This document shows positions 34,142 to 42,536 of a DNA stretch of 64,000 nt, in pieces. The notes beneath the pieces are model-generated. The model searched no databases, was not told where the DNA came from, and was given only the letters and a program-made list of their open reading frames with translations. Position numbers and translations under genes: made by a program. This DNA comes from Lachnospiraceae bacterium MC2017. GTDB taxonomy: Bacteria > Bacillota > Clostridia > Lachnospirales > Lachnospiraceae. Position 1 is the first letter of the stretch, and each line of letters opens with the position of its first letter. Where the stretch lies: NCBI GenBank assembly GCA_000701625.1, contig KL370803.1, positions 1 to 64,000 of the forward strand. The letters are read 5' to 3'.

Positions 34142-34912
34142 TCACTTGATCTTATCCAGTTCTTCAAAGCTCATGGTAAATTCTTTCATATCATCAAGTC
34201 GTAAGAGGATCCCGCCTTTATAGGACTTGTCATGGATGTCATGCCAGGCACATCCACCATCGATGTCGATGATATTATCTAGTTTGTAAGAAGATAGAAC
34301 AGTGTGTTCCGGATCTGCGCGGGAGACAGGAACGTGCCCGACAATAAATGTCCACGGCTTATATTCGGCATATAACTCCGGTTCCACATAAAGATCCATT
34401 CTGAAAGGAGTGTCCCAGACTATTCTCTTTGCGGTTCTATAATCAATTTCATTATAAGGAACGTCGATCTTGTCTTCCTTGAAAAACGAATGTGTCAGTA
34501 AAAATTGCTTTCCGTTTACTTCGACCAGTTTAGATAGACACCGGGTCTGAAGCCAGTTTAGGATCTTTAATCGTTCATCCTTTTTTAGAAGCTTGTATTT
34601 GTAATAGGTCTTATTCCCACCGTTTCCAAATACCCAGAGTTCACCATCAATTCCCGGGAGCTTTTCATAATCGTTTGTAGCACTGCCGTCCATTGCTACT
34701 CCGTTTAACATCATAAATTCATGATTTCCGAGAAGCATGTCCATATTAGGTTCATTCATGACATATTGCAGGATCTTGATGCCGTCAGGTCCACGATCTA
34801 TTGCATCTCCAAGAAGATATAGTTGGTCTTCATTAGAAAAATCAGCTTTTTTCAGGAGTTCCGTTAGCATTTTATACTGACCATGCAGATCGGAAATAAC
34901 GTAAGTCGACAT
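34142..34912 (-). CDS. PPP-family metallophosphatase
   Basis: The protein (256 residues) has the full phosphoesterase signature: SDLHGQ (residues 7-12), LLGDAIDRGPDG (about 34-45), LGNHEFMM (about 61-68), and later His residues in THSF and GHVPV. It belongs to the Ser/Thr phosphatase and diadenosine tetraphosphatase group; small bacterial members of this length hydrolyse Ap4A or phosphoproteins. A gggg/gagg-type site (aggaggtg on the coding strand) precedes the ATG. Confidence 0.9.
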   Translation of the reverse strand: MSTYVISDLHGQYKMLTELLKKADFSNEDQLYLLGDAIDRGPDGIKILQYVMNEPNMDMLLGNHEFMMLNGVAMDGSATNDYEKLPGIDGELWVFGNGGNKTYYKYKLLKKDERLKILNWLQTRCLSKLVEVNGKQFLLTHSFFKEDKIDVPYNEIDYRTAKRIVWDTPFRMDLYVEPELYAEYKPWTFIVGHVPVSRADPEHTVLSSYKLDNIIDIDGGCAWHDIHDKSYKGGILLRLDDMKEFTMSFEELDKIK

Positions 34913-35219
34913 GATTCACCTCCTCATCTATAAGCATCTGTTTAATTTTTAATTGCAAACGGTCATATTCTAAATAATATCATAATCAATTTTTTTCACA
35001 TCCTCAAGGGTTACAGGTGTTTCTCACACACAATGTAATTTGCTTTAGTATATGACTGAACTTAGTAGATGGTTGTTTTTTAATATTTGTAGACTTTAGT
35101 TTTGATGAATATATTTTCATGATCGAGATGAACTAAATTTAGAAAGAAAACAAATAAATTTATTCAAGAAGCCGATAGTATGCAATTTGAGGAGCTGGAT
35201 TTATTGAAAAATGGAATGT

Positions 35220-35257
35220 GAACACAAATCCTTGTAGATTGGAATTGTGTTCTTTTT
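35220..35257 (+). terminator. Terminator at island left edge
   Basis: Stem gaacacaaatcc (35220-35231) with ggaattgtgttc (35241-35252), one mismatch, then five T residues. Confidence 0.8.
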
Positions 35258-35285
35258 AAAATTCGCAAGAAGTTGCGAAAGTCTC

Positions 35286-35331
35286 TTGTGAATGAGTATA
35301 GGGATTATTATAATTAAATAAAAGTGTACAC
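35286..35331 (+). promoter_or_regulatory. Promoter and GTGTACAC operator of first XRE gene
   Basis: TTGTGA (35286-35291) and TATAAT (35309-35314) are 17 bases apart. The palindrome GTGTACAC (35324-35331) lies at the expected start of transcription. The same 8-mer recurs in the leader of the second XRE gene (36422-36429). Confidence 0.6.
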
Positions 35332-35371
35332 AAAATTGCAATTTGTAGTTTTTGTTAGGGCGGTGGTTATT

Positions 35372-35590
35372 ATGGCAGTTTCTTATAAAAGACTATGGAA
35401 ATTACTGGTTGATAAAGAAATGAGCAAGGCGGATCTTCGTAAACAGTCCGGAATAGCTCCGAATACAATGACTAAATTGCGCAGAAATGAAGATGTCTCA
35501 TTAATTGTGCTTGGAAAGATCTGCAAAACACTGAAAGCTGATTACGGTGATATTATGGAATACGTTTCGGAAGAGGAGACGATATCATGA
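35372..35590 (+). CDS. Small XRE-family regulator
   Basis: A Cro/CI-type DNA-binding protein of 72 residues: SYKRLWKLLVDKEMSKADLR then SGIAPNTMTKLRRNEDVSL form the helix-turn-helix, with a short C-terminal helix (ICKTLKADYGDIMEY). Proteins of this size often accompany restriction-modification and mobile elements. I start at the ATG at 35372, giving a normal domain start; a GTG at 35324 would add an unlikely hydrophobic leader. The stop overlaps the next frame by 4 bases (ATGA), so it once was the first gene of the type I restriction unit whose remains follow. Confidence 0.85.
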   Translation: MAVSYKRLWKLLVDKEMSKADLRKQSGIAPNTMTKLRRNEDVSLIVLGKICKTLKADYGDIMEYVSEEETIS

Positions 35591-36268
35591 GTCCAGAAGA
35601 AAAAGCACGGTTGGAAATAGATAAAAAGCTCGGACAATCCGGGTGGATCGTTCAAGATATGAAAGAGTTAAATCTTGGCGTGGGACTGGGAGTGGCAGTA
35701 CGAGAATTTCCGACAAGTACAGGTCCAGTGGACTATGCTCTTTTTATCGATGGAAATCCGGTTGGCGTAGTTGAAGCCAAGAAAACTGAAGTTGGAGAGA
35801 AAATCACAACAGTTGAGGAACAGTCTTCTAGGTATGCAAATAGCACCTTTAAGTGGGTTCAGCAGGAATATGAGATTCGTTTTGCCTATGAAGCCACAGA
35901 TTTGCATACGATTCTGAGACTGCCGACAGGAATATTCTATAAATGTGCACTTTACATTGAATAAACATCCTATGACTTATGCAGACCTTGAGGATTTTAT
36001 TACGTGCTATAATCCTGAGAATCGCCATATGAGAAAAGAAACATGGTCAGAGGAAAATCCTGATGGTCGGTGGCGTAAATTTGTAGTAGGCGGAAAGGAT
36101 GATCAGGTTCTGAATCGAGATAAGACGAGTCTTGATATCTTTTGGATAAAGGATAAGTCTCTTGCCGATTTGGATAATCTTCCGGCGCCAGATGAACTTG
36201 CGGATGATATTATCGAAAATCTGCAGAGTGCATTAGATAGTTTCAATGAATTAAAAGAACAATTGTGA
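35587..36268 (+). pseudogene. Collapsed type I restriction relic (HsdR-N joined to HsdM-C)
   Basis: The first frame (35587-35964) starts as a type I restriction R subunit N-terminal domain (GPVDYALFIDGNPVGVVEAK, the D...ExK nuclease core). After RFAYEAT it switches to LHTILRLPTGIFY, a motif of HsdM methyltransferases. A second deletion and frame shift follow; the next frame (35945-36268) carries the HsdM C-terminus (NKHPMTYADLEDFI; RKETWSEENPDGRWRKF; RDKTSLDIFWIKDKSLADLD). So at least two internal deletions removed most of hsdR, the hsdM catalytic region and hsdS. Neither fragment should be active as an enzyme, though the nuclease-like piece could still be made. A terminator follows. Confidence 0.85.
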
Positions 36269-36283
36269 AAATAATGATTATAG

Positions 36284-36320
36284 AAAAGCTAATCCAGTAA
36301 GTTCTGGGTTAGCTTTTTTT
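36284..36320 (+). terminator. Terminator after restriction relic
   Basis: Stem aaaagctaatccag with ctgggttagctttt followed by T residues. Confidence 0.9.
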
Positions 36321-36370
36321 CTAGGTTTTGTAGACAAGAAATCCTGACGTACAAAATATAGAATATTTAG

Positions 36371-36429
36371 TTGACAGTACATAAAAAAGTACGTACAATA
36401 AAATTGCACAAAGCAACAATAGTGTACAC
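36371..36429 (+). promoter_or_regulatory. Promoter with overlapping operators before second XRE gene
   Basis: Consensus TTGACA (36371-36376), 17-base spacer, TACAAT (36394-36399). The spacer holds gtac-ataaaaaa-gtac and the -10 is overlapped by gtacgtac; GTGTACAC lies downstream (36422-36429). This arrangement fits repression by the encoded XRE protein. Confidence 0.7.
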
Positions 36430-36443
36430 AGGGAGAAAACAAA

Positions 36444-36806
36444 ATGGCAAATGATATATTTTCTATGAGATTGAGGCAATTAAGGCAGAAAAAAGGAATA
36501 AGTATGGAGGAGCTTGCACAGGCTCTTAAGGTTACAAAAAGTAGAGTGAACATGTGGGAAAATAATGGGACGATTCCACGTAGCAACGTATTGATTGGAT
36601 TAGCAAAATATTTTAATGTCACAACTGATTATCTTATAGGTAACGATAATACAGATGCTTTAGATCCATCAAACAAAAAACTGAATTCATTACAGAGAAA
36701 TCTGGGAAAACTTGATGAAGAACAGTTAAAAAGGGCAGAAAATATATTAAAAGAAGTGTTTATGGATATTTTTAATGATGACGAGGAAGACGATGATGAC
36801 ATCTAA
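36444..36806 (+). CDS. XRE-family repressor (ImmR/CI type)
   Basis: The protein (120 residues) has an N-terminal helix-turn-helix (LRQLRQKKGISMEELAQALK, VTKSRVNMWENNGTIPRSNV) and a C-terminal acidic helical dimerisation region (LGKLDEEQLKRAENILKEVF; DDEEDDDDI). With the downstream ImmA-like peptidase, overlapping by 14 bases, it forms the repressor/antirepressor-protease pair known from integrative elements and phages (ICEBs1 ImmR/ImmA), where proteolysis relieves repression after damage. The ggga site precedes the ATG. Confidence 0.9.
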   Translation: MANDIFSMRLRQLRQKKGISMEELAQALKVTKSRVNMWENNGTIPRSNVLIGLAKYFNVTTDYLIGNDNTDALDPSNKKLNSLQRNLGKLDEEQLKRAENILKEVFMDIFNDDEEDDDDI

Positions 36807-37488
36807 GACTCCGGATTTTTCAAAGGTATACTCGCTGGCAAATGAAATATTAGTTGCAACTAAAAGCATCGAAACATTTCCTTTTAGCATGAAGGCGGTT
36901 ATTAAGGAATTTTCTGATGCGCAGGTATGTTCATATAGTAAGGCTATAAAAAAATATCATGTTCCAATAACCGATTTTGGAAGTGATTCGGCACATCTAG
37001 AAGAGTATTGTGGGGCAAATATTATTTTTTACAATGATAAAGAAAATAAAGCCAGGTTAAGATTTGATTTGGCCCACGAATTTGGTCACCTCATGCTGGG
37101 ACATAAAATGAATTTATCGAAAGATGATCCTTTATATAGTGTCCAGGAAATTGAGACAAATTGCTTTGCGGCACAATTACTTATGCCGGAGCAGTTGTTA
37201 CGAGAATGCGGAAATAGAGGTTATATAATGTCCGCTGCGTATATTATGCAATCATTTGGAGTTTCTAATATGGCATCTGAAAAAAGAAGAAAAACGCTCG
37301 CAAAGACGAACTATGAATGGAGAAATCGTTCAGAAAAAATGTACGATGACATAATAATTGAGCGTAATAAAACCTTTTTGGACGCTATTGCACCAGTGAA
37401 CTTCAAAGATAATAGCAACTATTTTTGGGAAGATGAATATGAAAGGCAGCGAGAAAGGAATAGCTGGTTTTCGATGAGAGGTAGGTGA
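36793..37488 (+). CDS. ImmA/IrrE-family metallopeptidase
   Basis: A zinc peptidase of 231 residues. The catalytic motif is LAHEFGHLMLGH (HExxH, about residues 95-99), with the third ligand in ETNCFAAQLLMPEQL. It is expected to cleave the adjacent XRE repressor. I choose the ATG at 36793 because gagga lies 5 bases upstream; other in-frame ATGs nearby (36775) are possible. It overlaps the repressor gene by 14 bases. No integrase or transfer genes adjoin, so it is probably a residue of a lost element or a stand-alone regulatory or defence pair. Confidence 0.9.
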   Translation: MMTSKTPDFSKVYSLANEILVATKSIETFPFSMKAVIKEFSDAQVCSYSKAIKKYHVPITDFGSDSAHLEEYCGANIIFYNDKENKARLRFDLAHEFGHLMLGHKMNLSKDDPLYSVQEIETNCFAAQLLMPEQLLRECGNRGYIMSAAYIMQSFGVSNMASEKRRKTLAKTNYEWRNRSEKMYDDIIIERNKTFLDAIAPVNFKDNSNYFWEDEYERQRERNSWFSMRGR

Positions 37489-37520
37489 TGACCGTATCCC
37501 GTATGAGAACAAATTAATCG

Positions 37521-37571
37521 GAGGGTATGTTATGCAACCTCACCTAGACAATGATTTGCATAGTATCCCTC
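37521..37571 (+). ncRNA. Hairpin 1 with conserved CAACCTCACCTAGACA loop
   Basis: Arms gagggtatgttatgcaa (37521-37537) and ttgcatagtatccctc (37556-37571) pair over about 11 bp including two wobble pairs. The loop side shares 19 identical bases (37532-37550) with a second hairpin at 38975-39020, where the wobble pairs become Watson-Crick. It precedes the DUF4417 gene by 30 bases. Structured RNA or cis-regulatory leader; function unknown. Confidence 0.6.
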
Positions 37572-37601
37572 CATACACTAAGAAATAAGGAGGCGACATT
37601 T

Positions 37602-38222
37602 ATGACAAGTCGTGAAATGCGGGAGAATCCGCTGTTTATGAGAAACGAATTTGAAGTTGAAGGAAAGTGGGGCTTCCCTATTATCAAGAAACAGGGGATT
37701 GATTTAAGTAAAATAGAATTAATAGCCTGTTCGGATGTAAGTAGAAATGATACAAAGAACCTTCATAAGGGAGTACATTTCTTTGTGGATGATTTTAGAT
37801 TTGAATCAGTTTATAATCATCCGGAAAAAGCGTTGGAAAGATATGGAAAGTACAAATTTTTGCTAACACCTGATTATTCACTGTATGCCGAAATGAATCC
37901 GTGGAGGCAGATAGAATCTATTGGAAAAGCAAGATGGGTTGGAGCAAAGTGGCAGAAAGCAGGAAAAATTGTTGTACCTACCATGAGCTGGGGATTGACA
38001 CGCACTTATGAGTTTTGCAATGACGGAGTTGAGAAAAATTGTGTCGTTGCAGTAGGAATGATCGGGTGTAAAAGTAACAAAAGAGATTTTCTTCGTGGCT
38101 ACTATCAGATGATGAGCCAGATCGAGCCAGAAGCCGTAATTTGTTTTGGAAAACCTTTCGACGAGATGGATGGCAATCTAATAGTGGTAGATTATCGTGA
38201 ATCAAGAAAGGTGGTGAGATAA
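37602..38222 (+). CDS. DUF4417-family protein
   Basis: The protein (206 residues) is of unknown function. Typical features: MRENPLFMRNEFEVEGKWGF near the start, FVDDFRFESVYNHPEK, LLTPDYSLYAEMNPWRQIES and WQKAGKIVVPTMSWG, and a C-terminal strand ICFGKPF. DUF4417 proteins occur on mobile elements and phages. The ATG at 37602 follows a strong aaggagg. It is the first of three tightly packed genes (gaps 0 and 2 bases) lying between two related hairpins, so the group may be one small mobile or defence cassette. Confidence 0.8.
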   Translation: MTSREMRENPLFMRNEFEVEGKWGFPIIKKQGIDLSKIELIACSDVSRNDTKNLHKGVHFFVDDFRFESVYNHPEKALERYGKYKFLLTPDYSLYAEMNPWRQIESIGKARWVGAKWQKAGKIVVPTMSWGLTRTYEFCNDGVEKNCVVAVGMIGCKSNKRDFLRGYYQMMSQIEPEAVICFGKPFDEMDGNLIVVDYRESRKVVR

Positions 38223-38642
38223 ATGGGAGGAAGAGGCACTTTTGCAGCCGGAAATCCGGTTCCGTATACATACGAAGTAGATACAGATTTTTCTCCGGAT
38301 GGAAAATTTCATGGAGTTAAGGTTTTAAAGGGAATTGAAGGAACGGGAAAGCACGGTCTTCCGGAATCTTCACATTCCAGTATAGCGTATGTGAAAATGA
38401 ACCCAGATGGCACTTTTAACATGTTGAGAGTTTATGATAAGAATCATAATCTAAGGCTAGAAATTGCTTATCATTCGGAACAGGTGATTGCGAAGGGAAA
38501 ACCGAAGGTACTTCACTACCACACTTACGGAACAGAGTTCAGTTCTACATATACAAAGAATTTTAGTAGGACAACACATATTTTGCATAAAAATTCCAAA
38601 TTATATAAAAAGTATAAAAAATTCTTTAAGGGGGTAAACTGA
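38223..38642 (+). CDS. Mobile-element-associated hypothetical protein
   Basis: The protein (139 residues) begins MGGRGTFAAGN and contains ESSHSSIAYVKMNPDGTFNM, LRLEIAYHSE and VLHYHTYG, with a very basic Lys/Tyr C-terminus (KLYKKYKKFFKGVN). This head and the HYH segment are seen in short proteins of phages and plasmids that accompany DUF4417. The basic end and His motif leave a toxin or nuclease role conceivable, but nothing catalytic is proven. It starts at the base after the DUF4417 stop, with gaaaggtgg overlapping the upstream end. Confidence 0.65.
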   Translation: MGGRGTFAAGNPVPYTYEVDTDFSPDGKFHGVKVLKGIEGTGKHGLPESSHSSIAYVKMNPDGTFNMLRVYDKNHNLRLEIAYHSEQVIAKGKPKVLHYHTYGTEFSSTYTKNFSRTTHILHKNSKLYKKYKKFFKGVN

Positions 38643-38644
38643 GT

Positions 38645-38923
38645 ATGATAAATGGAAATATTGATGAGTTTATGGACAAGCTTTGGGATGGAGAAGAACT
38701 CATATACACGTACAATGGGAAAAAATACTTTTCTCAGGGTTATAACTTGGATAATGGAACCTATCGATTTGAAGTACAATTATGGGAACCACAGGCTGAT
38801 GTTTTATGGAGCATAGAAGGTCTTGATAGGCAGCAAAGTCGAGAGGCTTTTTTGAATGAACCACTCTTTGAAGGAAAGAAATTTTGGGAGATTGAAAAGG
38901 AGATTGAATGGGTAGATTATTAA
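38645..38923 (+). CDS. Small acidic hypothetical protein
   Basis: The protein (92 residues) is acidic and aromatic-rich (DEFMDKLWDGEELIYTYNGK; EVQLWEPQADVLWSIEG; FWEIEKEIEWVDY). It follows the very basic preceding protein by 2 bases. A basic/acidic adjacent pair suggests they may bind each other, as in a toxin-immunity arrangement, but that is inference. No family recognised. The gggg of the previous gene end serves as binding site. Confidence 0.6.
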   Translation: MINGNIDEFMDKLWDGEELIYTYNGKKYFSQGYNLDNGTYRFEVQLWEPQADVLWSIEGLDRQQSREAFLNEPLFEGKKFWEIEKEIEWVDY

Positions 38924-38974
38924 AAAAGCGCATTTACTGAACCATGAAGGAACAATAAATACGCTGATTTGTAA

Positions 38975-39020
38975 GGTATGCTATGCAACCTCACCTAGAC
39001 AGGAGTTAGCATAGCATATC
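38975..39020 (+). ncRNA. Hairpin 2 with conserved CAACCTCACCTAGACA loop
   Basis: Arms ggtatgctatgcaa (38975-38988) and tt-a-gcatagcatatc (39006-39020) form about 14 bp with one bulge. The loop side (38983-39001) is identical over 19 bases to hairpin 1. It lies 52 bases after the third gene of the DUF4417 unit. Confidence 0.6.
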
Positions 39021-39064
39021 TATAAGAAAAAATCTATGAATTTTTATGTACAATATTTGGTACG

Positions 39065-39092
39065 AAGATGCAGATAAAAGCATCTTTTGTTT
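39065..39092 (+). terminator. Small terminator
   Basis: Stem aagatgc (39065-39071) with gcatctt (39080-39086) and a T-rich tail, 45 bases after hairpin 2. Confidence 0.6.
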
Positions 39093-39191
39093 ATAAATGT
39101 CTACTAAAAGACATGAAAATTGAAAAGGAATTTTGAACCCAACATCATGTAATATGCGTTGTGTAAAAATCATTTAAGGAAATATAGTAAA

Positions 39192-39482
39192 ATGGATAAT
39201 AAAACAGAATGGGCCAGAGCAAAAAATCAACTTGTAGATGCGATAAAGGAACTGGGATTTCCGGAGGAACTTGGTGTACAGATCGCAAAGCAGCTCGGCA
39301 GCCCGAAAGCAATGCAGCGAATGATGGCATATCTTTATAATGTTAAACCCAGAAGCGCAGAACTCATCGTTGACGAAATGCTGGCAATCTGCAGCGATAT
39401 CGCCAGATGGAAAGACAAAAAAGAGAGCGAAGAGGCAAATGCCAGATATAATGATATTTTGAATAACGGGTTGGAAAAATAA
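39192..39482 (+). CDS. Conserved helical hypothetical protein
   Basis: The protein (96 residues) is helical and charged: TEWARAKNQLVDAIKELGFP, LGVQIAKQLGSPKAMQRMMA, PRSAELIVDEMLAIC and a Lys/Glu-rich end. It resembles small clostridial proteins of unknown function. The ATG at 39192 is preceded by aagga at a somewhat long distance; an upstream frame from 39159 has no better site. A terminator shared with hcp follows. Confidence 0.7.
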   Translation: MDNKTEWARAKNQLVDAIKELGFPEELGVQIAKQLGSPKAMQRMMAYLYNVKPRSAELIVDEMLAICSDIARWKDKKESEEANARYNDILNNGLEK

Positions 39483-39484
39483 AA

Positions 39485-39512
39485 TTGAGAACCCGGAAAA
39501 CCCGGGTTCTCA
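39485..39512 (-). terminator. Terminator for hcp (reverse strand)
   Basis: Stem gagaacccgg (39487-39496) with ccgggttctc (39502-39511); reading leftward the hairpin is followed by T-rich sequence, so it mainly serves the reverse-strand hcp gene. Confidence 0.8.
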
Positions 39513-39543
39513 TCAAAATCAATCCTGAGAGGACATTTTATCA

Positions 39544-41178
39544 TCAATCTATCAAAGCCTTGATGTCATCATCGACATTAGTGATTCCTGCGATACCAAA
39601 ATTATCTATCAGTACTTTTGCTACATTCGGTGAAATGAATGCAGGAAGTGTAGGACCGAGGTGGATATTCTTTACTCCAAGGTATAAAAGAGCTAACAGA
39701 ACTATGACAGCCTTCTGCTCATACCAGGAGATATTGTAGACGATAGGAAGCTCGTTCACATCATCAAAGCCAAAGACTTCCTTAAGCTTTAATGCGATAA
39801 GTGCAAGTGAATAAGAATCGTTGCACTGACCTGCATCCAGCACGCGTGGGATTCCAACGATATCACCGAGATCCAGTTTGTTGTATTTATATTTTGCGCA
39901 TCCGGCAGTGAGGATGACAGTATCCTTAGGAAGAGCCTTTGCAAACTCTGTGTAGTAACTTCTGCTCTTAGCACGGCCGTCACAGCCTGCCATAACTACA
40001 AATTTTCTGATAGCACCTGACTTGACTGCATCCACAACAGTATCAGCGAGGGCAAATACCTGCTCGTGTGCAAATCCACCCACAATTGTTCCAGTCGCTA
40101 TCTCTGTAGGAGCAGCACAATTTTTGGCCATTTCTATAATCTCAGAGAAATCTTTTGTTTCTCCATATGGAGCATCAATATGTTTACATCCCGGGAAGCC
40201 TGCGGCTCCTGTAGTAAACATCCTGTTCTTATAACTTTCTGAAGGCGGAACGATACAGTTTGTGGTCATGAGGATCGGACCGTTAAACTTCTCAAACTCT
40301 TCTTTCTGCTTCCACCATGCATTTCCATAGTTACCGGCAAAGTTTTTATATTTCTTAAAGAAAGGATAGTAGTGCGCCGGAAGCATCTCTGAGTGTGTAT
40401 ATACATCAACGCCTGTTCCCTGAGTCTGCTCTAAAAGCATTTCCAGATCCTTGAGGTCATGACCTGAAATAAGTATACCGGGATTATTTCTGACACCGAT
40501 ATTAACCTTGGTGATCTCCGGATTTCCGTATGCAGAAGTATTCGCTGCATCGAGAAGAGCCATTCCGTCTACACCATATTTTCCTGTTTCAAGAGTCAAA
40601 GCGATGAGATCATCTACAGAAAGTGAATCATCAAGTGTACTTGCAAGTGCTCTCTGGAGAAAAGCATCTACGTCAGCATTATCCTTTAGCAGAGCATTTG
40701 CATGCTTTGAGTACGCTGCAAGTCCTTTAAGACCATATGTGATAAGCTCTCTTAATGAACGGATGTCTTCGTTTTTTGTAGAAAGAACGCCCACAGTTCT
40801 GCCTTTTGCCATAAAACTATCTTCATTGCCGTTCCAAAGCGCTGCATCAGCGAGAGTATCCTTGTTTTTAATCTCTTTAAGTAAGTCTTCTTTTATAGCA
40901 AGTGTCATTTTAACTCTCTCGGTCAGAGCTGCGAGGTCAAAATTTGCATTTGTGATAGTTGAGAAGAGATTAACGGAAACTAAATGGTTTACATCTTCTG
41001 AAACACTCTTTCCTTCACTTCTGAGCGCAGTAGTCACAGCGGAAAGTCCTTTTGTAACAAAGATAAGCAGATCCTGCATTATTGCAACTTCGGGCTTTTT
41101 TCCACATACACCTGACATAGTACATCCTGTGCAGCCTGCTGTTTCCTGACACTGATAACAAAACATCTTATTTTCCAT
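39544..41178 (-). CDS. hcp: Hybrid-cluster protein (hydroxylamine/NO reductase)
   Basis: An iron-sulfur protein of 544 residues. The N-terminal cluster motif is [19 protein letters not shown]; ligands of the hybrid iron-sulfur-oxygen cluster appear in [20 protein letters not shown] (His and Glu region), [29 protein letters not shown] and [18 protein letters not shown], and [13 protein letters not shown]. It reduces nitric oxide or hydroxylamine in stress defence and is typical of anaerobes. I start at MENKMF because aggag lies 7 bases upstream. No partner reductase Hcr is adjacent. Confidence 0.94.
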   Translation of the reverse strand: MENKMFCYQCQETAGCTGCTMSGVCGKKPEVAIMQDLLIFVTKGLSAVTTALRSEGKSVSEDVNHLVSVNLFSTITNANFDLAALTERVKMTLAIKEDLLKEIKNKDTLADAALWNGNEDSFMAKGRTVGVLSTKNEDIRSLRELITYGLKGLAAYSKHANALLKDNADVDAFLQRALASTLDDSLSVDDLIALTLETGKYGVDGMALLDAANTSAYGNPEITKVNIGVRNNPGILISGHDLKDLEMLLEQTQGTGVDVYTHSEMLPAHYYPFFKKYKNFAGNYGNAWWKQKEEFEKFNGPILMTTNCIVPPSESYKNRMFTTGAAGFPGCKHIDAPYGETKDFSEIIEMAKNCAAPTEIATGTIVGGFAHEQVFALADTVVDAVKSGAIRKFVVMAGCDGRAKSRSYYTEFAKALPKDTVILTAGCAKYKYNKLDLGDIVGIPRVLDAGQCNDSYSLALIALKLKEVFGFDDVNELPIVYNISWYEQKAVIVLLALLYLGVKNIHLGPTLPAFISPNVAKVLIDNFGIAGITNVDDDIKALID

Positions 41179-41440
41179 AGTCATTCTCCTGTTCATGGTA
41201 AATCCGGCAGAACCGGACTTCGTAAAATCATGAACAGAACTATAATCAAAATTTCTAAATAATGATGTTGCAAATGATACGTTTTGATATTATTTCAGAA
41301 TGATCAAATCTGTGACAGTTATGTGACAATTGGACATATATATTAATATCAAAGTGTTCTAAGGATTCTATTTTTTGACGATACAAAAAATGGAACATTA
41401 TAAAAATCAACGCACGATTTATGAAATGGGGGAGTAATGT

Positions 41441-42376
41441 ATGGATATTAAGTATTTATTGTTTTTGCAAGGACTACGAATGGCAACAGGAGGCATTTTT
41501 GACGAGGTTTTTAATGGCATATCAAAGGTTGCGGTAGATATCATGCCGTTCCTTCCGATATTCGTTTTTTGGTGCGTAAGCAGGAAATGGGGCTATCGTT
41601 TTCTTACGACTCATGGAGTTGGAGAATTGGTAAACGGTATCATAAAATTAACGGTATGCGCTTATCGACCGTGGATACGTTCGGATCTTATCGAGCCGGC
41701 AGGTGATTCTAAAGTTGCTGCCACGGGTTATTCGTTCCCGAGTGGACATACCATGAGTGGAACGACAACATATGGAACAACCTTCGCCTGGCAAAGGGAT
41801 AAACGGAAATGGCTGGCTGTGATCTGCGGTGTAATGATCGCACTGACCGGGTTCTCAAGAAACTTCCTGGGAGTTCACACACCGCAGGATGTTATCGTAG
41901 GCTTTTCAGAGGCAACGATCATCATTGTAATTGTGGGTATAGTTCAGAAAAAAATTAACGGTGATGACAAGAAACTTGACATTCTTTCAATAGTAGGTGT
42001 GATAGTAGTCATCGTGACTATTATTTATATTAAGACTAAGCCCTATCCAATGGATTACGTTGACGGCGTTCTTCTCGTAGATCCTAATAAAATGATGAAT
42101 GACACCTTTAAGGGATGCGGAGAGGTCCTTGGAATCATAGCGGGAAGCTATCTCGAAAGACATTATATCCGCTATGAAATCCCAACAGGTGCGAAAAATC
42201 TGCCAATTCTTGGATTTGTGGGATTTATTATCGCATTTTCCTGGAAAGAATACCTTGCGCCGGCAACATTTGGATTGGCATTTGGCGGACACTGGGGTAA
42301 CCTCATATCCAGATTTATTCTCTATCTTTTTGTAGTAGCGATCTGGCCAATGTTTATCCAAAAATGGGCTGAGTAA
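41441..42376 (+). CDS. PAP2-family membrane phosphatase
   Basis: An integral membrane lipid phosphatase of 311 residues with the three PAP2 motifs: KLTVCAYRPW (KxxxxxxRP, about residue 68), FPSGH (about 98-102, catalytic His) and SRNFLGVHTPQDV (about 145-157). About eight hydrophobic segments follow or surround them. Likely substrates are undecaprenyl pyrophosphate, phosphatidate or similar lipid phosphates. The extra C-terminal half (about 180-311) is more membrane helices, longer than minimal PAP2 enzymes. A strong hairpin terminator follows. Confidence 0.9.
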   Translation: MDIKYLLFLQGLRMATGGIFDEVFNGISKVAVDIMPFLPIFVFWCVSRKWGYRFLTTHGVGELVNGIIKLTVCAYRPWIRSDLIEPAGDSKVAATGYSFPSGHTMSGTTTYGTTFAWQRDKRKWLAVICGVMIALTGFSRNFLGVHTPQDVIVGFSEATIIIVIVGIVQKKINGDDKKLDILSIVGVIVVIVTIIYIKTKPYPMDYVDGVLLVDPNKMMNDTFKGCGEVLGIIAGSYLERHYIRYEIPTGAKNLPILGFVGFIIAFSWKEYLAPATFGLAFGGHWGNLISRFILYLFVVAIWPMFIQKWAE

Positions 42377-42390
42377 AGATAAACGGTGTT

Positions 42391-42446
42391 TAAAAAACGT
42401 AACGGACTGACACGGAAAGCATAGTGTTAGCACCGTTACGTTTTTG
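42391..42446 (+). terminator. Terminator after PAP2 gene
   Basis: Stem aaaaacgtaacgg (ending 42405) with ccgttacgttttt (42432-42444), inner tgacac/gtgtta pairing and a T-run. Confidence 0.9.
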
Positions 42447-42536
42447 CACGATAGTTCCTTAGAAAGTGCAAAATCAGACCGACAAAATGTTGTACACTCT
42501 AGGTGAAGAATGCATTGTAAAAAGGGGAGATTATCA

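Larger units (their letters stand above)
34913..35371. other. Intergenic boundary of accessory island
   Basis: AT-rich stretch without a full gene. A short open tail (QEADSMQFEELDLLKNGM before a stop at about 35218-35220) may be the end of a lost gene, but is too short to support. Then come a terminator (35220-35257), the inverted repeat ttcgca/tgcgaa (35262-35279), a sigma-A promoter (35286-35314) and the palindrome GTGTACAC (35324-35331) before the XRE gene. Confidence 0.55.

Noticed and set aside
35324-35371. N-terminal extension of the first XRE gene from a GTG
   Set aside because: It would begin in the GTGTACAC palindrome near the transcription start and add a hydrophobic leader foreign to XRE proteins.
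35372-39020. Complete prophage or integrative element
   Set aside because: XRE/ImmA and DUF4417 genes suggest a mobile origin, but no integrase, relaxase, portal, terminase or attachment-site pair is seen there.
40508-41149. Long forward-strand open frame (213 codons) antisense to hcp
   Set aside because: It lies entirely inside hcp, has a low-complexity Ser/Ala/Arg-rich translation typical of an antisense shadow, and no ribosome binding site.
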